From: Halorussus litoreus
GTDB taxonomy: Archaea > Halobacteriota > Halobacteria > Halobacteriales > Haladaptataceae
Assembly (NCBI RefSeq): GCF_003382685.1
Contig: NZ_QLVG01000041.1
Coordinates: forward strand, 1 to 64,000
Direction: 5' to 3'
Length of the DNA: 64,000 bases
The notes beneath the pieces were generated by a model. The model was not told the origin of the DNA, did no database searches, and saw only the letters and a list, made by a program, of their open reading frames with translations. The position numbers and the translations under genes are program-made. Positions within the stretch are counted from its first letter, which is position 1. Every line of letters begins with the position of its first letter. This document shows, piece by piece, positions 15,621-24,302 of the stretch.

Positions 15621-16742
15621 TTAGTCCTCCAGAAGTGCGTCGTCACCGTGCTCGTCTCGGATGCGCTCGAACCGGTCGTACTGCTCGCGGAGCCGGCGCG
15701 GCATGTCTGCGTACACGTGCGCGAATATCTCCTCGGGATCGGGGCGCTCGACCTCCTCCGCGGCGTCGATGGCGTCCGCGACCGACGCCTCGATCTCGTC
15801 TTCGATCTCCGCGACAGTCTCCTCGTCGAGGACGCCGCGGTCGCGCAGGAACGCCTCCAGCCGCGGGATGGGGTCTTTCTGCTTCCACTTCTCGACCTCG
15901 TCGTCTGTCCGGTAGACCGACGGGTCGTCGGCCGTGGTGTGGGCCCCGAAGCGGTACTGGACCGCCTCGACGAGCGTCGGCCGGAGTTCGTCCTCGCCGG
16001 GATTCTTGGCCTTCTCGACGGCGTCCTTCGTCACCTTGTACACCGCGAGGGGGTCCATCCCGTCGACCTGCACGCCCTCGAAGCCGTACGCCTGGGCCTT
16101 CTGGGCGATCGTCTCACTGGCGGTCTGGCGCTCGCGCGGGACCGAGATGGCCCACTGGTTGTTGTTACAGAAGAACACCGCGGGGGCGTCGAACACGCCC
16201 GCGAAGTTCATCCCCTCGTGGAAGTCGCCCTCGCTGGTCGCGCCGTCGCCGAAGTAACAGAGGAACGCTTTCTCTTCGCCCTGCAGCCGCGACGCCCACG
16301 CCGCGCCGGTCGCGTGAGGAATCTGGGTCGCGATCGGCACTGCGACGGTGAAGATGTTGGACTCGCCGGGGACGGCGTTGCCGTCCTCGTGACCCATCCA
16401 GTACTGGAGGGTCTGCTCGAGCGAGAGTCCGCGGATCATCGCCGCGCCGTGTTCGCGGTAGCTGGGGAACAGCCAGTCGTCGTTACCGAGCGCGTGCGCG
16501 CTCGCGACCTGCGCGGCCTCCTGCCCCGACAGCGGCGGGTAGGTTCCCATCCGGCCCTGCCGGTTGAGCGAGACGGCTCGCTCGTCGAAGTGGCGGACCA
16601 GCTTCATCTCGCGGTACATGTCCAGCATCTCCTCGTCGGAGATATCGGGGACGTCCGCGCCCTCTACTACGTTCCCGTCCTCGTCCAGGATCTGTACCTT
16701 ATCCTGGGGGTCTCGGTGTACGATGCTCACGGTCGAACCCAT
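15621..16742 (-). CDS. pdhA: 2-oxoacid dehydrogenase E1 component, alpha subunit
   Basis: 373 aa, first gene of the pdhA-pdhB-pdhC operon. The ThDP/Mg site motif [18 protein letters not shown] ends with FFCNNN, the standard GDG-x(20-30)-NN pattern. The preceding [13 protein letters not shown] and GNAVPGESN segments are typical of E1-alpha of the pyruvate/branched-chain type. The loop that is phosphorylated in mitochondrial enzymes (around [13 protein letters not shown]) is kept as sequence only. About 390 bp without a gene precede it. Confidence 0.94.
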   Translation of the reverse strand: MGSTVSIVHRDPQDKVQILDEDGNVVEGADVPDISDEEMLDMYREMKLVRHFDERAVSLNRQGRMGTYPPLSGQEAAQVASAHALGNDDWLFPSYREHGAAMIRGLSLEQTLQYWMGHEDGNAVPGESNIFTVAVPIATQIPHATGAAWASRLQGEEKAFLCYFGDGATSEGDFHEGMNFAGVFDAPAVFFCNNNQWAISVPRERQTASETIAQKAQAYGFEGVQVDGMDPLAVYKVTKDAVEKAKNPGEDELRPTLVEAVQYRFGAHTTADDPSVYRTDDEVEKWKQKDPIPRLEAFLRDRGVLDEETVAEIEDEIEASVADAIDAAEEVERPDPEEIFAHVYADMPRRLREQYDRFERIRDEHGDDALLED

Positions 16743-17134
16743 CCTGACATGTTCAATAGGTCACCCGGAGGCGTAATAGGGTTTTCGTAACCAACTTTCC
16801 ATAGGTACGATTCTTGGGGTGCGTTCCCACCCGAACATCCACTTTCCGCGCCCAAATCCTGTATTCCTAAACTTTTTCGAGATAGAACCGTCGTCCACCG
16901 AACGGTACTGGACTTTCGACGGGGTAGGTTGAACGAACAGCAATTATTTCGGGAACCGAAAGTGAAGTGTTAACAGTGGTCAGGCAACCGCAGAATCGGC
17001 GATATGCAGGACGAAACGGGGGACCGTCCGAGGCTGCTGCGCCGCCTCGCGCCTCGCGGCTTACGGCTCCGCCGTTCGCCGACACGGAGGCCCTGCGGGC
17101 CTCGCGGGTCGTCGCTTTGCTCCTCCCCGCTCGG
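16743..17134. other. Promoter region of pdhABC and lipA tail region
   Basis: 392 bp without a gene. The first 150 bp are relatively A/T-rich and should hold the leftward pdhABC promoter; an ATTACG/ccctatta-like element lies at about 16774-16784. The part next to lipA (17020-17110) is GC-rich and contains the hairpin GAGGCCC-tgc-GGGCCTC at about 17087-17103 and a ctcctcccc run. These recall, weakly, the dispersed repeat found elsewhere in the window. Confidence 0.4.
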
Positions 17135-18082
17135 TCAGTCCGAGGCGGGTACGCCGCCTCGCGCCTCCCGACGCGCCTGCTCGACCGACTTGCCGTCCCG
17201 CACCACGGCGTCGACGAACAGTTCGCCGGCCTTGTACGACGACCGAACCATCGGTCCGCTGGCGCAGTAGAGGAAGCCGAGTTCGTCCTCGGCGACCCGC
17301 CGCCACGTGTCGAACTTAGCGGGGTGGACGTACGTCGACACGTCGAGGTGCTCGCGCGACGGCTGGAGGTACTGGCCGAGCGTCACCACGTCCACGTCCG
17401 CCTCGCGGAGGTCGCTCAGGGTCTGGTACACCTCGTGGTCGTACTCGCCGACGCCGAGCATCAGGCTGGTCTTGGTGTACACGTCGGACTCGCGCTCGAC
17501 CTGTTCGAGGACCGCGAGGCTCTGCTCGTAGCCGGCGCGCGGATCCCGGACCGGCTGCTGGAGGCGCTCGACGGTCTCGACGTTGTGCGCGATCACGTCC
17601 GGCTCGGCGTCGATGATCTTCTGAATCAGCGCCTCTTCGCCCTGGAAGTCCGGGATCAGGACCTCGACGAGGATCGAGGGATCGCGCTCCTTGATCTCCC
17701 GGATCGTTTCGGCGAAGTGGGCCGCGCCCTGCCCCTCCAGATCGTCGCGGTCGACCGACGTGAGCACGACGTAGTCGAGGCCGATCTCCGCGACCGCGCT
17801 GGCGACGTTCGCAGGCTCGTCGGGGTCGAGGGGCTGTCCGCCGCCGGTGTCCACGTCACAGAAGCCGCAGTTGCGGGTGCACTGGTCGCCCATCAGCATG
17901 AACGTCGCGGTGCCGCCGGAGTCGGAGTTCTTGCCGCTCCAGCACTCGCCCAGATTCGGGCAGTTGGCCTCCTCGCAGACCGTGTTGAGGTCGTGGTCCC
18001 TGAGCGTCTGCTTGATGCCCGTGAACTCCTGGCCCGACGGCGGCCGCATCTTCAGCCAGTCGGGTTTCCGGCGACGGCTCAT
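17135..18082 (-). CDS. lipA: Lipoyl synthase
   Basis: 315-aa radical SAM enzyme that inserts two sulfurs into octanoyl groups on E2 or GcvH. The auxiliary cluster ligands are in CEEANCPNLGECW, and the radical SAM CxxxCxxC motif is CTRNCGFCDV. The C-terminal RSSY motif (GPMVRSSYKAG) that completes the auxiliary cluster is also present. Start at the ATG at 18082. It lies upstream of pdhABC on the same strand, consistent with making the cofactor for that complex. No lipoyl transferase gene is seen nearby. Confidence 0.95.
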   Translation of the reverse strand: MSRRRKPDWLKMRPPSGQEFTGIKQTLRDHDLNTVCEEANCPNLGECWSGKNSDSGGTATFMLMGDQCTRNCGFCDVDTGGGQPLDPDEPANVASAVAEIGLDYVVLTSVDRDDLEGQGAAHFAETIREIKERDPSILVEVLIPDFQGEEALIQKIIDAEPDVIAHNVETVERLQQPVRDPRAGYEQSLAVLEQVERESDVYTKTSLMLGVGEYDHEVYQTLSDLREADVDVVTLGQYLQPSREHLDVSTYVHPAKFDTWRRVAEDELGFLYCASGPMVRSSYKAGELFVDAVVRDGKSVEQARREARGGVPASD

Positions 18083-18200
18083 TGACCGGGTGTTGGATTC
18101 GGGTGGTGAAAAGGATAGGGTATTCGGGCAATCGCGTCGACGCTCATCGTCTGACCTCTATTATTTCGACTGTCCACTATTATTAGTCGATTCGGCGCGC

Positions 18201-18381
18201 ACGAGCAGTAGCGCGGCGCGAAGCGCCGCGAAAGCGAGCGGTGCAACCGCGAGCAACGCGCGCGAGGGACGAGTAACGCAACGGAGCGAAGCGGAGTGAG
18301 TAACGCAGGAGGCTGGGGAGGACGAGGCGCGGTGTTGTTGCCGTGCGGTCGTGCCGAGGCGCAAGCAGAAGCTAGCTGACT
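18201..18381 (+). repeat. Dispersed intergenic repeat, copy A
   Basis: Contains the shared blocks gcgcgagggacgagta (about 18260), ggagcgaagcg, acgcaggaggctggggagg (about 18303) and gaggcgcaagcag-agctagct (about 18356-18378). A hairpin precedes it: arms CGCGGCGC (18212-18219) and GCGCCGCG (18223-18230). No open frame is conserved between copies. See copies B-E. Confidence 0.7.
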
Positions 18382-18565
18382 CGATTACGCCATAATTGCA
18401 GTCACAGTTGCTGTGCAGTCGCAGTGCTCAGTGACACAAGTAGAACCACTCACGCAACCGAAATCGCCACCCGAAATCCCGTGCAACGAACCGGAACGTG
18501 GTACGATGGCCTTCCGCGTTCCTAAGGAGCGAATAACAAAGCCCGTCGAACGCCAACCACCGAGC

Positions 18566-18898
18566 ATGAACACCAACTTCCTCGACTGGCTCGCCATCGT
18601 CCTCGTCGTCGTCGGCGCGGTGACGTGGGGCATCCTCGGCGTGACCGGGCTGACCGGCGACCCCGTGAACGTCGTGAACGTGGTTCTCGACCCCATCTTC
18701 CAGCCCGGCCCCGCCGAGACCGTCGAGTACCTCATCTACGTGCTCGTGGGCGCGTCCGGCATCTACCTGCTGTACACCGCCTCCAAGATGGCGCGAGCGA
18801 GTCGGCGAGCCACCCGCGAGCGACGCCGGCGCGACGCCACGCGAACCGACTCCCGGACCGACCAGAGCGACGCCGGGACCGACAACACCGAGTCCTGA
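18566..18898 (+). CDS. DUF378-like small membrane protein
   Basis: 110 aa from the ATG at 18566; longer in-frame starts reach into non-coding repeat sequence. Two transmembrane helices are visible (about 7-27, WLAIVLVVVGAVTWGILGV, and about 50-72, VEYLIYVLVGASGIYLLYT). They are joined by a loop with FQPGP, matching the DUF378 (YuzA-like) pattern. A highly charged Arg/Asp tail follows the second helix and should be cytoplasmic. The function of the family is unknown. The gene stands alone between two copies of the dispersed repeat. Confidence 0.75.
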   Translation: MNTNFLDWLAIVLVVVGAVTWGILGVTGLTGDPVNVVNVVLDPIFQPGPAETVEYLIYVLVGASGIYLLYTASKMARASRRATRERRRRDATRTDSRTDQSDAGTDNTES

Positions 18899-18995
18899 CG
18901 ACGGAGCGGGGTTTGAGGTTCGTGCGGTCGAATTTTACGCAGCCGAGTTTTACGTGGCCGGGGTCGAGTGAGTAGGACGGCTGGATAATCGAACG

Positions 18996-19106
18996 GAGCT
19001 AGCTTCAGCTTGAGCCTAGGCGCGACCGCACCGCAACCGCAACCGCGGGCCTCTCGGACCTCCCCAGCCTCGGCGGTCGCATAAAAGCGACCGCCTCCCT
19101 CGCGCA
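18996..19106 (-). repeat. Dispersed intergenic repeat, copy B
   Basis: Reverse orientation to copy A. On the plus strand it begins agctagcttcagcttgagcc, then cgcaccgcaaccgcaaccgc and acctccccagcc. It ends with cgagggagg on the complement. Its variable block is the hairpin GCGGTCGC-ataaaa-GCGACCGC (about 19073-19094). Confidence 0.65.
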
Positions 19107-19129
19107 CTAGGGCGCCAAGGAGAAAGATA

Positions 19130-19236
19130 CACCGAGCGCGGTCCTGCTGACCGGATCACCGAGCGCGTCCCTGACGGTTAGGACACCGAGCGCACGCTAC
19201 CGATAGAGTCACCGGGCGCGACTTGCTGAAAGAGCG
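19130..19236. repeat. Four tandem units of about 27 bp
   Basis: The core caccgagcg starts at 19130, 19157 and 19184, with a variant caccgggcg at 19210, so the spacings are 27, 27 and 26 bases. The bases between cores vary. It lies just downstream of the minus-strand aldolase gene and next to repeat copy B. It is not a CRISPR, because the units are far too short and the spacers too similar in size to the core. Confidence 0.6.
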
Positions 19237-19262
19237 GCCATCAGAAATCGACGACGGACGCG

Positions 19263-19898
19263 CTACTCGTCGTCCTGCCCATAGCTCTCGAACTTCTCGG
19301 CCACCTCGCCCATCTCCTCGGCGCTCAACTCGACCGGGGTCCCGAGCGCGCGGGCCTGACAGTAGATTCGGGCCGTGTACTCCACGTTGACGGCCGTTTC
19401 GAGCGCGGCGTCGGCGTCCTCGCCCGTGACGAGCAGGCCGTGATTGGCGAGCAGGCACGCCTCGGCGTCGGCCTCGCGCATCGCTTCGACCGCGTTCTCG
19501 GCGAGCGCTTCCGTGCCGTAGGTCGCGTAGTCGGCGACCGGGACGGTCGTGCCGGCCAGCGCGAGCATGTAGTGGACCGGCGGGATCGGCTCGTGGAGGA
19601 TGGCGAGCGTCGAGGCCCACGGCGAGTGGGTGTGGACGATGGCTCCCGGCTCGAACTCTCGGTAGATGGCGGTGTGCATCGGCGTCTCGCTCGACGGCGC
19701 GGCCGCCCCTGCGACCTGCTCGCCCGCGAGCGAGACGACCGGCACATCGGGGGCCTCGATGCGGTCGTAGGCGACCCCGGTCGGCGTGACGGCGAACCGG
19801 TCGTCCCGGCGGACGCTCAGGTTGCCCGTCCGGCCGGGCGTGAGTGAGATCAGGTCCGACGCGCGCGTGGCGACGGCGCGGCGTTCCGCTCCGAGCAT
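19263..19898 (-). CDS. Class II aldolase/fuculose-phosphate aldolase family
   Basis: 211-aa zinc-dependent aldolase of the AraD/FucA family. It should cleave a sugar phosphate to dihydroxyacetone phosphate and an aldehyde, or act as a related epimerase or decarboxylase. Zinc ligands are visible in VHTHSPWAS and LLANHGLLVTG; GRTGNLSVR is the phosphate-binding loop; the acid SSETPMHTAIYRE is the conserved Glu region. The length is normal. It has no sugar-operon neighbours, so the substrate is not predictable. Confidence 0.88.
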   Translation of the reverse strand: MLGAERRAVATRASDLISLTPGRTGNLSVRRDDRFAVTPTGVAYDRIEAPDVPVVSLAGEQVAGAAAPSSETPMHTAIYREFEPGAIVHTHSPWASTLAILHEPIPPVHYMLALAGTTVPVADYATYGTEALAENAVEAMREADAEACLLANHGLLVTGEDADAALETAVNVEYTARIYCQARALGTPVELSAEEMGEVAEKFESYGQDDE

Positions 19899-20059
19899 GG
19901 ATACGTTCGGCCAATGGCGGGGTACCTATATATTCTCCCCGGCCCGATGCGTGACAGGATGTCGTGGCTTTTCGTGACTCGTCGCGCTTCGAACCTAATA
20001 CGTATCGAAGAAATTATAAGTGATTACATAATTCTATCACCAATATAGACGGGTAAACA

Positions 20060-21460
20060 ATGGTCGACGCCTCGCGCGAGGAGATTACCGAGGGTTCGCT
20101 CGTTCGGTCACTGCTTGTTCTCGCAGCGCCGCTCGTGGTCCAGAACCTCGTGCAGGTCGTCCAGAACGTGGTCGACACCTTCTGGGTCGGACGCCTCGGC
20201 GAGAACGCGGTCGCCGCCGTGGGGCTCAACTTCCCGATCATCGCGCTCGTCGGGAGCGCCGGGATCGTCATGCTCACCGGGACGCAAGTGCTCGTCTCTC
20301 AGCGCATCGGCGCGGCCGACCAGCACGCCGCCCGCCGGGCGGCCTTCCACGGAGTCACACTCTCCCTCGGCGTCGGGGTCATCGTCACCGCCCTCGTCGC
20401 GCTCAACGCGGGCACCATCGTCGAGGTCGTCGTGTCCGGCGACGAGGTCGTCCCGCTCGCCACCGAGTACCTCGCGACGTACATGCTCGGCTACACCGTC
20501 ATGGCGATGAGCGACGCTCTCGAAGGCGGGTTCGTCGGGTGGGGCGACTCGCGGGCCGCGATGTACTCGAACGTCGCCGCGGTCGTCGTCAACCTCGGGC
20601 TCGACCCGTTCCTCATCCTCGGCTGGGGGCCGTTCCCCGAGCTGGGGGTCGAGGGCGCTGCGCTGGCGACCGTGGCCGGCTACACCGTCGGATTCGCCAT
20701 TGCGCTGGCGCTGTATCTCCGCGGTCGCGACGGCTACCGGTTCACCCGCCGGGCGGCCGGCTTCGACCTCGCGGAGTACCGTGAGATCCTCGACATCGGG
20801 CTCCCGCGCGGGGGACAGATGGTCGCCAGCCAGTCGGTCCGGATCCTCATCATCGCGGTCGTCTCGGCGGTGAGCGGCCCGGCCGGGCTCGCGGCCTACA
20901 CCATCGGCGCGCGGGTCGCCGCGGTCGCGTTCATCCCCGCGCAGGGTCTGTCCGGCGCAGCCCAGAGCATCGTCGGACAGAACCTCGGGGCCGACAACCC
21001 CGGCCGCGCCCGCCGGACGACGTGGATCGGGGCGGCCGTCGCGGCGGGCGCGCTCGGCTTCGCGGGACTCCTCCAGTGGTTCGGGCCGGGGCTCATCGTC
21101 AACGTCTTCGTCGAGGACATGACGCCCCAGGGCTTCGCGCTGAGCGTCGACTACCTGAAGATCCTCGCGCTCGGCTACTGGGCCATCGGCGCGATGTACA
21201 TGTTCAACGCCGGGTTCAACGGCGCGCGCCGGACGAAGGTGAGCATGGTCGCCGACCTGCTGAAGTACTGGGCGGTTCGACTCCCCATCGCCGCCGCGGG
21301 CGCACTGCTGCTCGATTACGGCGTCCACGCGGTGTTCTGGGCGGTCACCATCTCGAACGTCGTCGGCGCGGTGGGTGCAGCCCTGTACTACTACTACACG
21401 ACGAACAACGGCATGCTCGAGCGGGCCGCCGAGCAGGCCAGCGGTGCCAGCGCGGACTGA
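20060..21460 (+). CDS. MATE family efflux transporter (first copy)
   Basis: 466-aa exporter with 12 predicted transmembrane helices in two repeated MatE halves (about 15-190 and 240-410). The starts of the halves show LVVQNLVQVVQNVVDTFWVG and LPRGGQMVASQSVRILIIAV, typical of the DinF/NorM-like group. Such proteins move cationic compounds outward in exchange for Na+ or H+. An A/T-rich element (ttataag, 20016-20022) lies upstream. It is convergent with the helicase gene, 37 bp away. A second, distinct MATE gene lies at 56.1 kb. Confidence 0.9.
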   Translation: MVDASREEITEGSLVRSLLVLAAPLVVQNLVQVVQNVVDTFWVGRLGENAVAAVGLNFPIIALVGSAGIVMLTGTQVLVSQRIGAADQHAARRAAFHGVTLSLGVGVIVTALVALNAGTIVEVVVSGDEVVPLATEYLATYMLGYTVMAMSDALEGGFVGWGDSRAAMYSNVAAVVVNLGLDPFLILGWGPFPELGVEGAALATVAGYTVGFAIALALYLRGRDGYRFTRRAAGFDLAEYREILDIGLPRGGQMVASQSVRILIIAVVSAVSGPAGLAAYTIGARVAAVAFIPAQGLSGAAQSIVGQNLGADNPGRARRTTWIGAAVAAGALGFAGLLQWFGPGLIVNVFVEDMTPQGFALSVDYLKILALGYWAIGAMYMFNAGFNGARRTKVSMVADLLKYWAVRLPIAAAGALLLDYGVHAVFWAVTISNVVGAVGAALYYYYTTNNGMLERAAEQASGASAD

Positions 21461-21497
21461 CGTCTTCTACTGCCGACACCGTCGAGAAGTCGAAGAC

Positions 21498-23858
21498 CTA
21501 CGCCACCTGGACCGTCCGCCAGTCGGTGGTCGGGAGCAGCGGGAGTTCCGGAAACGCGACCTCGACTTCGTAGGCCATCTCGTCGTCGCTCCCACCGAAG
21601 ACGCCGACCGGGACGGTCGTCTCGCCGTCGAGGTACGTCGACGTCGCGGTCATCTCGACGCCGTTGACCGTCACCCGGACCGCGGCCTGCCCGCCCGCAC
21701 CGTCGTTGCGGACCGTCACCTCGCGCATGTCGTTCTCGCCGCGGGGGACCGAATCCGGGAACGCGCCCCACTCGATCTCGATCCGGGGCAGTTCGCGAGC
21801 GCTTTCGAGCACCGCCTCGGCGACCCCCGCCGACAGGCCCGCGTCCACGAGACCGTCTTCCCCGGCGGCGCGAACGTCCGCGGGCGTAGCGATGCCTTCT
21901 TTCGCCAGCTTGCTCGCGCGGCCCGACCCCACGCCGTCGATGGCCGTGAGGCCGACCGCCTCCGCGCTCACGCCGTGTTCGATGCGGGCCTCGACCCGGC
22001 GGGCGAGGTTGGCGGCTCGCGGCCTGTCGAACCGGTCGAGGAACGCCCGGAGGGCAGCGAGCAGTCGGAGCGCGTTCTGCTTGATAACCCACGAGTCCGA
22101 GCGGAGTTCGGCGGGCGTCGAGCCCGACATCGTGGCGTCGAGGATGGCGAACACCTTCCGTGGACCGGGGTCGAGGTCGTCGGCGTCCCGGCCCGCCAGT
22201 ACGGAGCCGACCGCCTCGCGCTCGGACTGGCGGGCGCTCACGCTGTCGAACTCCGCGGCGTCCGCGACGGTTCGGAGCACGTCGACGGTCCCGACGACTT
22301 CGCGGTCGGCGAGGTCGGAGAACTCCTCGGCGGTGTCGAGCCGGAGGTAGAACTTCGAGGCGAGTCGGCCGCGCGGGGTGGCCGAGACGCCCAGATCGTC
22401 GCCGATTGCCACGAAACCCCGCCGGTCGAGCCGGTCGAGCGCCGACCGGACGTGGTCGCGGAGGTCGGCCCGAACGTCGTCGAGACCGTACGCTTCGGGC
22501 TCCGAACGGGCCCGGACGTAGTAGTAGGTGGTTTCGAGCCAGTCCATCACGTCGCCCAGGTCCCGGATGGTGCCCATCGCGATCTCGGCGTTGAGGTGGG
22601 CGTCGAGGTCGTCGGCCAGTCTGGACTCGATCTCTTTGCCCTCCCGGAGGAGTCGGCGGTACTTGTCGGCCTCCGCGCGGTCGGTGACGACCCAACCGTA
22701 GCCCACGTCGTCGTACTCCGGGCGTCCGGCCCGGCCGAGCATCTGGAGCACGTCGAGCGGGCTCATGTCGACCTCGCCTTCGAGCGGGTCGTGGATCTTC
22801 GTGTCCCGGAGCACCACGCACCGGGCGGGCAGGTTGACGCCCCACGCCAGCGTCGAGGTCGAGAAGAGGAGGTCTATCTTGCCCTGCTTGAACCACTCCT
22901 CGACGCGGTCCTTGTCGGCCTTCGAGAGGCCCGCGTGGTGGAACGCCACGCCGTCGAGCACGGACTTGCGGAGCGTGTCGTTCTGGAGGTCGCTCGCGTC
23001 GTTGTGGAGGTCGTAGTCGCCGCGGGCCCCCATCGGGATGTCGCGCTCGGCCACCTCATCGCGGGCCTTCTTGGCGGCCTGCACGGTGTCCTGGCGGGAG
23101 GAGACGAACACGAGCGCCTGCCCGTCGTCGCGGATGTGTGGCTCGGCGAGGTCGAGCGCACGGTAGAGTCGGCGGTACTTGTCCGCGAACGAGTTGTCGC
23201 CGTGGGTGTACGTCTCGACGCCCGAGTGGAGGTCGACCGGTCGGTAGTCGTCGCCGAACTGGAACGTGGTCTCCCGTGGCGCGTCGAGCCAATCGGCCAC
23301 GTCCGAGACGTTCGGCATCGTGGCCGAGAGCGCGACGACTCGCGGGTCGCAGAGCCGCCGGAGTCGCGAGACGGTGACTTCGAGGACGCTTCCGCGCTTG
23401 TCCGAGTCGAGCAGGTGGACCTCGTCGATGACGCAACAGTCGACCTCGCGGATGAACGCGTACCGGCGCGAGTCGTGCTTCCGAGTGGCCGAATCGGCCT
23501 TCTCGGGCGTCATCACGAGGATGTCTGCGCGCTCGGCCCGTCGCGGGTTGAGGTCGCGCTCGCCCGTGACGACGTACACCGAGTAGCCCAGATCCTCGAA
23601 GCGCTCCCACTCGCTCTCCTTCTCGTTGGTCAGCGCGCGCATCGGCGCGACGAAGAGGGCGGTGCCGCCGGCCTGCAGCGTCCGACAGATGGCGAGTTCC
23701 GCCAGCGCGGTCTTCCCGCTGGCGGTCGGCGCGCTCGCCACCACGTTCTCGCCGGTCTCGACCAGCGCCTCGACGACCTCCCGCTGCATCGAGTTGAACT
23801 CCTCGAACGGGAACACGTCGACGAACTCCGGGTCGGGGACGGCCTCGGCGACTTCCAT
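21498..23858 (-). CDS. Ski2-family DEAD/DEAH helicase with C-terminal extension
   Basis: 786 aa from the ATG at 23858. Helicase core: Walker A in APTASGKTALAE, motif II CCVIDEVHLLDS (DEVH), motif III ALSATMPN, then a second RecA domain with motif VI LGRAGRPEYD. A helix-hairpin-helix follows (about 635-690, AIDGVGSGRASKLAKEG). The last 100 residues form a beta-rich, immunoglobulin-like extension (VTVRNDGAGGQAAVRVTVNG) that Hel308 lacks. It is likely to remodel RNA or DNA. It is paralogous to Hel308 at 60.5 kb but diverged, and the substrate is unknown. It lies downstream of the GIY-YIG island. Confidence 0.85.
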   Translation of the reverse strand: MEVAEAVPDPEFVDVFPFEEFNSMQREVVEALVETGENVVASAPTASGKTALAELAICRTLQAGGTALFVAPMRALTNEKESEWERFEDLGYSVYVVTGERDLNPRRAERADILVMTPEKADSATRKHDSRRYAFIREVDCCVIDEVHLLDSDKRGSVLEVTVSRLRRLCDPRVVALSATMPNVSDVADWLDAPRETTFQFGDDYRPVDLHSGVETYTHGDNSFADKYRRLYRALDLAEPHIRDDGQALVFVSSRQDTVQAAKKARDEVAERDIPMGARGDYDLHNDASDLQNDTLRKSVLDGVAFHHAGLSKADKDRVEEWFKQGKIDLLFSTSTLAWGVNLPARCVVLRDTKIHDPLEGEVDMSPLDVLQMLGRAGRPEYDDVGYGWVVTDRAEADKYRRLLREGKEIESRLADDLDAHLNAEIAMGTIRDLGDVMDWLETTYYYVRARSEPEAYGLDDVRADLRDHVRSALDRLDRRGFVAIGDDLGVSATPRGRLASKFYLRLDTAEEFSDLADREVVGTVDVLRTVADAAEFDSVSARQSEREAVGSVLAGRDADDLDPGPRKVFAILDATMSGSTPAELRSDSWVIKQNALRLLAALRAFLDRFDRPRAANLARRVEARIEHGVSAEAVGLTAIDGVGSGRASKLAKEGIATPADVRAAGEDGLVDAGLSAGVAEAVLESARELPRIEIEWGAFPDSVPRGENDMREVTVRNDGAGGQAAVRVTVNGVEMTATSTYLDGETTVPVGVFGGSDDEMAYEVEVAFPELPLLPTTDWRTVQVA

Positions 23859-24008
23859 CGTTCGTCTCACGGCGTCGAGACGGGAAAGGCGTTTCTCTAT
23901 GGTCGCGGACAGGTTGTGACCCACGGTAGCGGTTCGGCTCGTTTGGTGACCGCTACCCTCCCATCTCGGCGCATGCTGGCGTCTTCGCGAGGGCGCCGAT
24001 CGCAGGCT

Positions 24009-24152
24009 CGTGGGAGCGTCGCTCCCACGGCGTCTCAAGGAGTGAAACGAGTCGAGGCTCGTCAGCGCGTGCGCTGACGGCGCGGCCTCCGTGCCGCGCC
24101 ATCATCCGTGCGAGGGACGAGGACCGCAGGAGGCTAGGGAGGACAAGGTACT
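24009..24152 (+). repeat. Dispersed repeat copy C, hairpin-rich and truncated
   Basis: Three consecutive hairpins: CGTGGGAGCG/CGCTCCCACG (24009-24029, loop 1), GTCAGCGC/GCGCTGAC (24061-24078, loop 2) and GGCGCGGC/GCCGCGCC (24079-24100, loop 6). They are followed by gtgcgagggacgagga and cgcaggaggctagggagg, the shared blocks. The usual distal part (gcggttgcggtgc ... agctagct) is missing or unrecognisable, and the sequence turns AT-rich, which marks the edge of the GIY-YIG island. Confidence 0.6.
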
Positions 24153-24302
24153 GTCTCTCATAGGCATCGGAGGTAGATAGCTCAATGCAGCCCCAGCGGA
24201 AAGTTGATAGGAAACACACAAGTACAGGAATTCTAGAGGAGGAAATAATTCTTCTTCTCCGGAAGGTTCAATACAGTAGAATGTGCAGAAATTCCCAATT
24301 CA

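Noticed and set aside
13584-16790. Very long plus-strand frame (about 1,068 codons)
   Set aside because: It is the antisense shadow of pdhA, pdhB and pdhC, which have full-length family matches. Long shadow frames are expected at this G+C.
16967-18085. 372-codon plus-strand frame opposite lipA
   Set aside because: Antisense shadow of lipA; the radical SAM protein is unambiguous.
19130-19236. Possible CRISPR array
   Set aside because: Units are 26-27 bp in total with 9-bp cores and no separate spacers; no Cas genes in the window.
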